From Aquificales bacterium (GTDB lineage: Bacteria; Aquificota; Aquificia; Aquificales; QOAS01), in contig JALVTI010000033.1 in assembly GCA_027035985.1 (NCBI GenBank), positions 1 to 11,737 of the forward strand: DNA of 11,737 bases. The letters are read 5' to 3'. The translations under genes were made by a program, and so were the position numbers. Under the pieces are notes generated by a model. It was not told the origin of the DNA. It searched no databases and saw nothing but the letters and a program-made list of their open reading frames with translations. Shown in pieces: positions 6,469-11,737 of this stretch (positions are counted from its first letter, which is position 1; every line of letters begins with the position of its first letter).

Positions 6469-6541
6469 CTATTCTCCTCCCACCCTAAGAGGTTTCAAGG
6501 TAAATCTATCAAAAGTTTTGAGGTTAAACTTAATCCTACCT

Positions 6542-6548
6542 AAGGAGG
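6542..6548 (+). promoter_or_regulatory. Strong ribosome binding site of dapA
   Basis: AAGGAGG is a near-perfect Shine-Dalgarno, 6 nt before the ATG at 6555. It is the best in the window and fixes the dapA start. Confidence 0.85.
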
Positions 6549-6554
6549 ACGGTA

Positions 6555-7460
6555 ATGGGATACGAAACTATTAGAGGTTCGGTTATCGCACTAATAACCC
6601 CCTTTAGGAACAACGGAAAAGAGGTCGACTACGAAGGGTTGAAAAAACTCATCGATTACCAGATAGAAAACGGCACCGATGCGATTTTGGTCTGCGGAAC
6701 TACGGGGGAAAGCCCCACCCTGACCTACGAAGAGCACGAAAACGTTATAAAGGTTGCCGTGGAGCACGTAAACGGACGCGTGCCGGTTATAGCGGGAACC
6801 GGTGCAAATTCCCTCCACGAGGCTATAGAGCTTACCGCCTTTGCCAAAGAAGCGGGTGCCGATGCCGCCCTCGTTGTCGTGCCCTATTACAACAAACCTT
6901 CCCAAGAGGGTCTTTACAGACATTACAAAACCTTGGCTAAAGAGGTCGATATCCCCATTATCGTTTACAACATCCCCGGTAGAACCTGCAGGGAGATAGA
7001 GGTTTCGACCTTAAAGAGGTTGAGAGAGGAGTGCCCCAACATCATCGGTTCCAAAGAGAGTGTTGGCAACATGGATAGGATCTCGGAATTGAAAAAGGAA
7101 CTCGGGGAGGACTTTGTAATACTATCCGGCGACGACAGCCTTACCCTACCCATGATAGCGCTGGGTGCCGACGGCGTTATATCGGTTGCGAACCACATCT
7201 TTCCCAAAGAGGTTAAGGAAATGGTTTCCGCCGCCCTCGAAGGGGATTTCGAAAGGGCTAGGGAAATCCATTACAGGTTATATCCTCTATTCAAAGCCCT
7301 GTTTATGGACACTAACCCCGTACCGGTTAAAACGGCAACGTGGATGCTGGGGCTTATAGAGGAAAAATCCTTTAGGCTACCCCTCTGCGAGATGTCTCCC
7401 GAAAAGGAGGAGAAATTAAGGGAAATCTTAAAATCCTACGGTCTCAACGTCGTCCGTTAA
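6555..7460 (+). CDS. dapA: 4-Hydroxy-tetrahydrodipicolinate synthase
   Basis: DapA condenses pyruvate with aspartate semialdehyde in the first committed step of the diaminopimelate/lysine pathway, supplying both lysine and cell-wall diaminopimelate. The 301-residue length is slightly above the usual 290-300. Visible residues: GTTGESPT (48-55, T49 and T50), Y112 in VVPYYNKPSQEGLYRHY, VYNIPGRT (137-144) with Y138 and R143, and the Schiff-base lysine K167 in GSKES. All catalytic positions of the family are present. The ATG at 6555 follows AAGGAGG. It shares a 94-bp divergent region with ino1, in which I found no convincing -35/-10 pair, and is followed after 39 bp by an unidentified gene on the same strand. 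Confidence 0.97.
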   Translation: MGYETIRGSVIALITPFRNNGKEVDYEGLKKLIDYQIENGTDAILVCGTTGESPTLTYEEHENVIKVAVEHVNGRVPVIAGTGANSLHEAIELTAFAKEAGADAALVVVPYYNKPSQEGLYRHYKTLAKEVDIPIIVYNIPGRTCREIEVSTLKRLREECPNIIGSKESVGNMDRISELKKELGEDFVILSGDDSLTLPMIALGADGVISVANHIFPKEVKEMVSAALEGDFERAREIHYRLYPLFKALFMDTNPVPVKTATWMLGLIEEKSFRLPLCEMSPEKEEKLREILKSYGLNVVR

Positions 7461-7499
7461 TTTTTCATCTTTTCGTTTAATACCGAAAATAAACTATTT

Positions 7500-8216
7500 A
7501 TGGTTATAGACGTTTACGCTTCCGGGGAGGGTTATCTCCTCTACCTCCTCTTAAGGGACTATCTAACCGATATTCACAGCGACTTGTGCCTACGCTACAT
7601 CGACCGCCCCCTAACAGCCGGAGGAAATATATCCATCTTTCTTATTCCCCAACCCTCCGAATGGGAAATTCAAACCCTTTCCGCCGTTCCCCGAAAGGGA
7701 AAAACCTTTATTCTGTCCGCCAATTGCGGGGATATTCCCGAATGTATGGAACTCAAAGGGGAATATCTGATAGAGGGTTTAGCCCTCGTGCTGGACGAGA
7801 TTCTCAACAATCCCCAACTGGCGGAGGAGATAAGGATGATAAAGCCCCAAATAGACGGAGACCTGATGAAAACCTTAACGGAAAAATTAACCTTCTACAT
7901 CCCCCTGGCGGTGGCGAAGAGGGATACAATCCTAAAGGGATGGAAATACTATCTCGGACTAAAGGGGTTTCCCCTAAGCGGATACCTATACCCCTTTGAG
8001 GAGAGACAGATTTTGTCGATACTCTCCAACGTGGGTTTCCAAGACAAGATGTTTCCCCTCCTGCTGGGAAGAACTAAAACCGACTTCGTGGAGGAAATAA
8101 AGAGGAGGGGCTTTGTTCCCGTAGAGGTGTTGCTAAAGGCTAAAAATAACCTCGAGAGCGAACTCAATTACATACTTCTCGCCAAGTCGGTGGCGGAAAA
8201 TCTCCAAAAACTTTGA
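7500..8216 (+). CDS. Unidentified 238-residue protein downstream of dapA
   Basis: I do not recognise this gene. The protein appears cytoplasmic: there is no signal peptide and no long membrane segment. The first 85 residues alternate hydrophobic strands and helices (MVIDVYA, GYLLYLLLRDYL, ISIFLIP, TFILSAN), suggesting a small alpha/beta fold. The middle (about 96-145) is helical and charged, and the C-terminal 50 residues are helical with many Lys, Glu and Leu. Two cysteines at about 76 and 82 lie in SANCGDIPECME. Coding potential is supported by the long open frame, codon use like its neighbours and a clean terminator right after the stop. No Shine-Dalgarno precedes the ATG at 7500; TAATAC at 7478-7483 could be a -10 box. 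It may be co-transcribed with dapA (39-bp gap), which does not by itself imply a lysine role. Confidence 0.75.
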   Translation: MVIDVYASGEGYLLYLLLRDYLTDIHSDLCLRYIDRPLTAGGNISIFLIPQPSEWEIQTLSAVPRKGKTFILSANCGDIPECMELKGEYLIEGLALVLDEILNNPQLAEEIRMIKPQIDGDLMKTLTEKLTFYIPLAVAKRDTILKGWKYYLGLKGFPLSGYLYPFEERQILSILSNVGFQDKMFPLLLGRTKTDFVEEIKRRGFVPVEVLLKAKNNLESELNYILLAKSVAENLQKL

Positions 8217-8243
8217 GGGGAAATTTTTCCCCAACAATTTTTT
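8217..8243. terminator. Bidirectional rho-independent terminator between the 238-residue gene and atpA
   Basis: GGGGAAA-TT-TTTCCCC (8217-8232) begins directly after the plus-strand stop. It is followed by AACAA and six T (8238-8243) on the plus strand. Read from the minus strand it is followed by TCAAAGTTTTT, so it can also serve the atp operon, 70 bp after the atpA stop. Confidence 0.65.
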
Positions 8244-8253
8244 ACAGTTCCAA

Positions 8254-8265
8254 CACCTATAGGTG
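8254..8265. repeat. Perfect 12-bp palindrome
   Basis: CACCTATAGGTG is a perfect palindrome between the atpA stop and the terminator hairpin. It could be a protein-binding site or a chance repeat. No second copy was noticed in the window. Confidence 0.5.
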
Positions 8266-8286
8266 AAAGAGAAAAGGGGAAAACTA

Positions 8287-9816
8287 TTAGGGAACGAATT
8301 TTTTCTTGAACTCTTCGAGGGTTTTCTTAATTCCCTCTTCGATTTCGGGGGTGAGGTCTTTGACCTCCCTAATTTTCTGCAGAAGGTCTTGTTTCTCCGC
8401 GTCGAGGTAAGCGTAAAGTTCTTTTTCAAACTTCCTAACAGCCTCAACGGGTATATCGTCGAGGTAACCCCTGGTTCCGGCGTAAATGGCTATAACCTGC
8501 TTTTCGAAGGGGATGGGGTTATAGGGTTCCTGCTTGAGGAGCTCAACCAATCTCATACCCCTTTCGATAACCTTCTTGGTAGCCTCGTCGAGTTCGGACG
8601 CGAATTGAACGAATGCCTCCAGCTCCCTGAACTGCGCGAGGTCTAGACGGAGTTTACCAGCAACCTTTTTCATTATTTTGGTTTGGGCGGCACCACCGAC
8701 CCTGGAAACAGAAATACCTACGTTAATAGCGGGTCTTATACCTTTGTTGAATAGGTCGGTTTCGAGGAATATCTGACCGTCGGTAATAGATATAACGTTG
8801 GTGGGAATGTATGCGGTAACGTCACCCGCTTTAGCCTCGATGATGGGGAGCGCGGTCAGCGAACCGGCGCCGAGCTCGTCGTTGAGTTTTGCCGCGCGCT
8901 CGAGCAACCTCGAGTGGAGGTAGAACACGTCACCGGGATAGGCTTCCCTACCGGGGGGACGTCTCATAAGCAGGGAGAGTGCCCTGTAAGCCTCGGCGTG
9001 CTTGGTCAGGTCGTCGTAGATGACAACGGCGTGCATACCGTTATCCCTGAAGTATTCGCCAATCGTACAACCGCTGAAGGGTGCGAGGAATTGCAGTGCG
9101 GGTGCCATATTCGCGTCGGCAACCACAACGGTGGTGTATTCCATAGCGCCGTGCTTTTCGAGGAGGTCAACCAGCCTTGCAACGGCGTTTCTCCTCTGAC
9201 CTATAACGACGTAAACGGCATAAATCTTATCGTCGGGATTCTGCTCGTTGTGCTGTTTCTGGGCGAGAATGGTATCGATACAAACGGTGGTTTTACCGGT
9301 GTTTCTATCACCGATGATGAGCTCCCTCTGACCCCTACCTATGGGAATCATGGCGTCGATAGCCTTGATACCGGTTTGGAGGGGTTCGTGAACGGGTTTT
9401 CTCTTAACGATACCGGGTGCGATTTTTTCAACGGGGGAATAGTATTCGTATTCGATAGGTCCCTTGCCGTCGAGGGGGTTACCCAAGGGGTCTACCACCC
9501 TGCCGATAAGACCCTTTCCAACGGGGATGGAGAGGATTTGACCGGTTCTCTTAACCAAAGAACCTTCCTTAATACCCGCTTCGGAACCAAGTATGATAAT
9601 ACCGACGTTGTCTTCCTCGAGGTTGAACGCAACACCCTTAACGCCGGTGTCGAATTCGACGATTTCCATAGCCATTACGTTGTCGAGTCCGTATGCCCTA
9701 GCGACACCGTCACCGACGTAGTAAACGACACCGACCTCGTCCAATTTAGCCTTGGGTTCAAACTCTTTAAGTCTCTCTTCCAAAATTTTCAAAGCCTCTT
9801 CATAGGACAAAGCCAT
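8287..9816 (-). CDS. atpA: F1 ATP synthase subunit alpha
   Basis: This is the non-catalytic nucleotide-binding subunit of the F1 head (alpha3-beta3). Its 509 residues are normal for the family. It shows the P-loop GDRNTGKT (169-176), Walker-B VVIYDDLTKHA (264-274), RRPPGREAYPGDVFYLHSR (285-303) and the arginine finger R372 in ISVSRVGG. The usual Gln in GDRQTGKT is Asn here. The ATG at 9816 has GGGAGG 6 nt upstream and lies 18 nt after atpH. It is the last gene of a b'-b-delta-alpha operon. The gamma, beta and epsilon genes that normally follow are absent, and a terminator lies 3' of it. Scattered atp genes of this kind are known in Aquifex. Confidence 0.98.
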   Translation of the reverse strand: MALSYEEALKILEERLKEFEPKAKLDEVGVVYYVGDGVARAYGLDNVMAMEIVEFDTGVKGVAFNLEEDNVGIIILGSEAGIKEGSLVKRTGQILSIPVGKGLIGRVVDPLGNPLDGKGPIEYEYYSPVEKIAPGIVKRKPVHEPLQTGIKAIDAMIPIGRGQRELIIGDRNTGKTTVCIDTILAQKQHNEQNPDDKIYAVYVVIGQRRNAVARLVDLLEKHGAMEYTTVVVADANMAPALQFLAPFSGCTIGEYFRDNGMHAVVIYDDLTKHAEAYRALSLLMRRPPGREAYPGDVFYLHSRLLERAAKLNDELGAGSLTALPIIEAKAGDVTAYIPTNVISITDGQIFLETDLFNKGIRPAINVGISVSRVGGAAQTKIMKKVAGKLRLDLAQFRELEAFVQFASELDEATKKVIERGMRLVELLKQEPYNPIPFEKQVIAIYAGTRGYLDDIPVEAVRKFEKELYAYLDAEKQDLLQKIREVKDLTPEIEEGIKKTLEEFKKKFVP

Positions 9817-9834
9817 GTTTTACCTCCCAAAGTG

Positions 9835-10380
9835 TTATATTTTGAGTGCAAGTTCCCTTAGAAGGTCTTTAAGCGATGCGTCCACCACAAAAGAGGTGGT
9901 TTTAACAACAAATCCGCCAATGAGTTCGGGGTCTGTTTTGAATTCCACTTCGAGTTTTTTGTTCAATTTCCCTTCGAGGGTTTCGACCAATTTCTTTTTC
10001 AACTCTTCGGGGAGTTTGGATGCGGAAATTACTTCCGCCTTTGCGGTTCCAAGAACGTTTTCCAACTCGTATTGGTAAGCCCTAATTATCAGGGATAGGT
10101 ATTTAAAGGCGTGGTGCTTTATCAAAAATAACAATAGCTCTTCGGCGAGACCCTTATCCTCTATATCGAGCCTTTCGACGAATTCTTTAACGATAGCCGC
10201 CTTTTCGGATAGGGAAAGCTGTTCGTTCAAAACGATATCCTTAAAGGCTTTATTCTTTTTGTAGAGTTCGTCCAAGGTTTTCAGCAGTTCGAGGAACCTA
10301 ATCTGCTCTTCCGTTTTTCCCGCCAATCTGTTGAGGAGAACTTTAACAACTCTTTTTGCCAAATTCGAACCGCGAGACAT
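9835..10380 (-). CDS. atpH: F1 ATP synthase subunit delta
   Basis: Subunit delta joins the top of the F1 head to the b-type peripheral stalk. The 181 residues match the family length. The N-terminal 105 residues are helical (LAKRVVKVLLNRL, then charged helices), and the C-terminal part has the conserved delta pattern VEFKTDPELIGGFVVKTTSF (about 145-164) followed by LLRELA. The ATG at 10380 has GGGGG just after the atpF stop, so the two genes are coupled by an 11-bp gap. Its order after b' and b and before alpha is the standard F-type order. Confidence 0.95.
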   Translation of the reverse strand: MSRGSNLAKRVVKVLLNRLAGKTEEQIRFLELLKTLDELYKKNKAFKDIVLNEQLSLSEKAAIVKEFVERLDIEDKGLAEELLLFLIKHHAFKYLSLIIRAYQYELENVLGTAKAEVISASKLPEELKKKLVETLEGKLNKKLEVEFKTDPELIGGFVVKTTSFVVDASLKDLLRELALKI

Positions 10381-10391
10381 GGTTTACCCCC

Positions 10392-10964
10392 TTAATTTTT
10401 GCTGAGTTCCGAGAGCATCCTTTCGGCGAAACGTTTCTGCTGTTCGGGGTCGGAGAATACCTCTTTCAGCATGGCGGTAGACATCTGAATAGCCTTTTCG
10501 GCGGCGTATCTCCTCAACTCCTCTTTGGCTTTATTGGTCTCTATTTCGATAACCTTTTCGGCCTTCTCCCTAATTCTTTGCGCAACCTCTTGGGCTTGGG
10601 ATATCATCTGTTCCCTTTCCCTTTGGGCGGTCTCTTCGGCTACCTTTAGACCTTCCTCATATTTCCTCTTAGCCTCTTCCAAAGCCTCTTTTGCCCTCTG
10701 GAGTTCCTCCTTAGCCTTTCTGTGGTTCTCCTCGGCTTCCTGGACGCTCTTTAGGATGCTGTTTTTGTAATCCTCAACCCACTTGAGGAAGGGGTCTTTG
10801 AAGAAGTAAACGAGTGCCCCGACGACTATCGCTATGTTTATACCTTTCCAGATTAAAACGGCGGGTCTCTCCAATTCGGGACCCCCGCCGGCGTGCTCCG
10901 CCGCCGCAGCTATACCGGCGGAAATCAGCAAAGCCGTTAAAGTCCATATATGTCTTTTACCCAT
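10392..10964 (-). CDS. atpF: F0 ATP synthase subunit b, with signal-peptide-like N-terminus
   Basis: Subunit b is the membrane-anchored peripheral stalk of F0F1. The 190 residues start with a positively charged, signal-like stretch (MGKRHIWTLTALLISAGIAAAA, first 22 residues) that could be cleaved before EHAGGG. A membrane segment at about 38-55 (IWKGINIAIVVGALVYFF) then leads into a long charged coiled coil rich in Glu, Lys, Arg and Ala to about residue 160. The C-terminal part resembles delta-binding b subunits (MLKEVFSDPEQQKRFAERML). The ATG overlaps the b' stop by 1 nt (TAATG), with GGGGAG upstream. A second b-type subunit with an N-terminal leader is found in cyanobacteria, chloroplasts and Aquificales. 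Confidence 0.93.
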   Translation of the reverse strand: MGKRHIWTLTALLISAGIAAAAEHAGGGPELERPAVLIWKGINIAIVVGALVYFFKDPFLKWVEDYKNSILKSVQEAEENHRKAKEELQRAKEALEEAKRKYEEGLKVAEETAQREREQMISQAQEVAQRIREKAEKVIEIETNKAKEELRRYAAEKAIQMSTAMLKEVFSDPEQQKRFAERMLSELSKN

Positions 10965-11398
10965 TATTTCCTCTCCCCAACAAATTTTTCGACGATTATT
11001 TTGGCTAGAACTTCGACTTTTTGCTCGAGTTCAGCCTTAGCCTTTTCGAGTTCAGCCGCTATTTCGGCTTTTACCTTCTCGATTTTCTCATCGGCTTCGC
11101 GTTCCGCTTCGGCGATAATCTTGTCAGCTTCGGCTTTAGCCTCTTTGCGCGCCTTTTCGATTATCTCATGGGCTTTGGCGCTCGCTTCGGCGAGTATCTT
11201 TTCCGCCTCTTGGAGGTAGTGAGCCGCCTCCTCGCGGAATTTCTCCGCCTCTTTGTTCAGCTCGAGAATGCGGGCATTCCTTTGGTCGACCGTTTTGGAG
11301 TAAGGTTTTATGTAAATCAGATTGACCAGAAATAGGAATATCAGGAATAGGATTGCCTGAATTACCAGGGTATGGTTTAACAAAACGCCTATGTCCAT
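10964..11398 (-). CDS. atpF': F0 ATP synthase subunit b' (second b-type subunit)
   Basis: This is the partner of subunit b in a heterodimeric peripheral stalk. The 144 residues begin with a short periplasmic or membrane start (MDIGVLLNHTLVIQ), one membrane helix at about 12-31 with the family-like NLIYIKPYSKTVDQRNARI just after it, and then an uninterrupted Ala/Glu/Lys-rich coiled coil to the end. It is shorter than the neighbouring b subunit and lacks that protein's signal-like leader, so the two genes are distinct members rather than a recent duplicate. The ATG at 11398 has GGGAGG 5 nt upstream. It is the first gene of the operon, with a candidate promoter 41-46 nt upstream. An alternative name is atpX or atpG in cyanobacterial usage. 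Confidence 0.92.
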   Translation of the reverse strand: MDIGVLLNHTLVIQAILFLIFLFLVNLIYIKPYSKTVDQRNARILELNKEAEKFREEAAHYLQEAEKILAEASAKAHEIIEKARKEAKAEADKIIAEAEREADEKIEKVKAEIAAELEKAKAELEQKVEVLAKIIVEKFVGERK

Positions 11399-11414
11399 TT
11401 CTTCCTCCCGATGG

Positions 11415-11433
11415 GGTTTTCCCGTTTAAAACC
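11415..11433 (-). promoter_or_regulatory. 5' leader hairpin of the atp operon
   Basis: On the minus strand GGTTTT-AAACGGG-AAAACC forms a 6-bp stem with a 7-nt loop. It begins about where transcription from the nearby TATAAT would start, and ends before the ribosome binding site GGGAGG. It may protect the 5' end of the mRNA; this is inference. Confidence 0.35.
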
Positions 11434-11438
11434 TCATT

Positions 11439-11444
11439 ATTATA
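11439..11444 (-). promoter_or_regulatory. Candidate -10 box of the atp operon
   Basis: Minus-strand TATAAT is a perfect -10 consensus, 41 nt before the b' start codon. The expected -35 position (11462-11467) reads AGAGCC, a poor match, and overlaps the terminator hairpin of the upstream gene. The promoter is therefore plausible but incomplete. Confidence 0.5.
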
Positions 11445-11462
11445 AAAATCGGAAAGTTTAAG

Positions 11463-11485
11463 GCTCTCCCATTTAAGGGAAGAGC
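11463..11485 (-). terminator. Hairpin at the 3' end of the HAD phosphatase gene
   Basis: GCTCTTCCC (11485-11477) pairs with GGGAGAGC (11470-11463) as an 8-bp stem with one bulged T and a 6-nt loop that contains most of the stop codon. The downstream CTTAAACTTT is only weakly T-rich. Confidence 0.45.
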
Positions 11486-11737
11486 AATTTCAAAAGCTCC
11501 GTCGGTCGGTTTATGTAATAGTCGGGTTCTATCCCCTTTAGGGGTTCGGTATAACCCCATAGCGCATAGGCAACCTTTGCACCGGCTTCCTTGGCGGCGA
11601 TAACGTCTTCGGAGCGGTCTCCTACCACAAGGGTATTTTCCGGTTTTACACCCAACCGGTCGGTGATGTAGAGGATATGTTCCTTTGAGGGTTTATGTTC
11701 TTTGGGCAAATTCCTACCCACGACGAGGTCGAAATAA
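11473..11737 (-). CDS. HAD-family phosphatase, C-terminal part (phosphoglycolate phosphatase-like)
   Basis: The last 87 codons of a haloacid-dehalogenase-type hydrolase are visible; the rest lies beyond the right edge. The frame stays open to the edge (YFDLVVGRNLPKEHKPSKEH), so the GTG at 11721 is internal, not a start. HAD motif III is seen as the lysine of HKPSKEHI, and motif IV as VVGDRSEDVIAAKEAGA with the two metal-binding acidic residues. The ending YALWGYTEPLKGIEPDYYI resembles the phosphoglycolate phosphatase/pyrophosphatase PpaX group. The nucleophile motif DxD and the cap domain are off-window, so the substrate cannot be decided. It lies upstream of the atp operon on the same strand, separated by a hairpin and the candidate atp promoter. 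Confidence 0.85.
   Translation of the reverse strand, partial: YFDLVVGRNLPKEHKPSKEHILYITDRLGVKPENTLVVGDRSEDVIAAKEAGAKVAYALWGYTEPLKGIEPDYYINRPTELLKLLFP

Noticed and set aside
6461..6554. Classical sigma-70 promoters in the ino1/dapA divergent gap
   Set aside because: Promoters must be near, but I could not find a -35/-10 pair with acceptable spacing on either strand, so none is annotated.
8263..8646. Plus-strand open frame after the terminator, opposite the end of atpA
   Set aside because: Antisense to atpA; starts just past a terminator without a convincing ribosome binding site.
8914..9861. Long plus-strand open frame (315 codons) opposite atpA
   Set aside because: It lies almost wholly antisense to the highly conserved atpA gene, its translation is rich in Gly, Val, Asn and Asp without any domain, and it has no ribosome binding site. 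It is a by-product of atpA codon use.
10950..11335. Plus-strand open frames opposite the b' gene, with apparent hydrophobic Ser/Ala/Phe repeats
   Set aside because: The repeat look is the reverse complement of the Ala/Glu/Lys coiled-coil codons of b'; not an independent membrane protein.

Overview
This is a compact, protein-coding chromosomal window from a thermophilic bacterium, most likely a member of the Aquificota. Three things suggest this. The ATP-synthase genes are split, with two different b-type stator subunits. There is a short archaeal/bacterial-type myo-inositol-1-phosphate synthase, an enzyme typical of hyperthermophiles. The proteins are rich in Lys and Glu, and the coding strands are purine-rich with many AAGGGG-like runs. 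The assignment is an inference from gene content, not from an alignment. No rRNA, tRNA, CRISPR array, insertion sequence or prophage gene was seen.

Left part (1-4459). On the minus strand are murF (peptidoglycan precursor ligase) and the first codons of a further gene that runs off the left edge. Divergent from murF is acyP (acylphosphatase). Convergent with acyP is a tight three-gene minus-strand operon: ispF (isoprenoid precursors), a CinA/PncC-type amidohydrolase with an unusual N-terminal half, and pseB (nucleotide-sugar 4,6-dehydratase, probably for flagellin or surface glycans). Divergent from ispF is a small DUF2892-type membrane protein.

Middle part (4460-8286). folE (GTP cyclohydrolase I, TTG start with a good ribosome binding site) converges on ino1 (myo-inositol-1-phosphate synthase, likely for the thermoprotectant di-myo-inositol phosphate). 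Divergent from ino1 is dapA (lysine/diaminopimelate pathway), followed by a 238-residue protein I do not recognise. A clear hairpin plus T-run closes this side.

Right part (8287-11737). A minus-strand ATP-synthase operon runs b' - b - delta - alpha, with a candidate promoter and leader hairpin in front and a bidirectional terminator behind alpha. The gamma, beta and epsilon genes do not follow, so they must lie elsewhere. Upstream of this operon is the C-terminal end of a HAD-family phosphatase cut by the right edge.

Most of the window is ordinary housekeeping, and I found no clear new multi-gene system. The items most worth checking are the CinA-type protein with a non-canonical N-terminal half, the unidentified 238-residue protein, two very short divergent start regions without Shine-Dalgarno sequences, and altered motifs in MurF and IspF.
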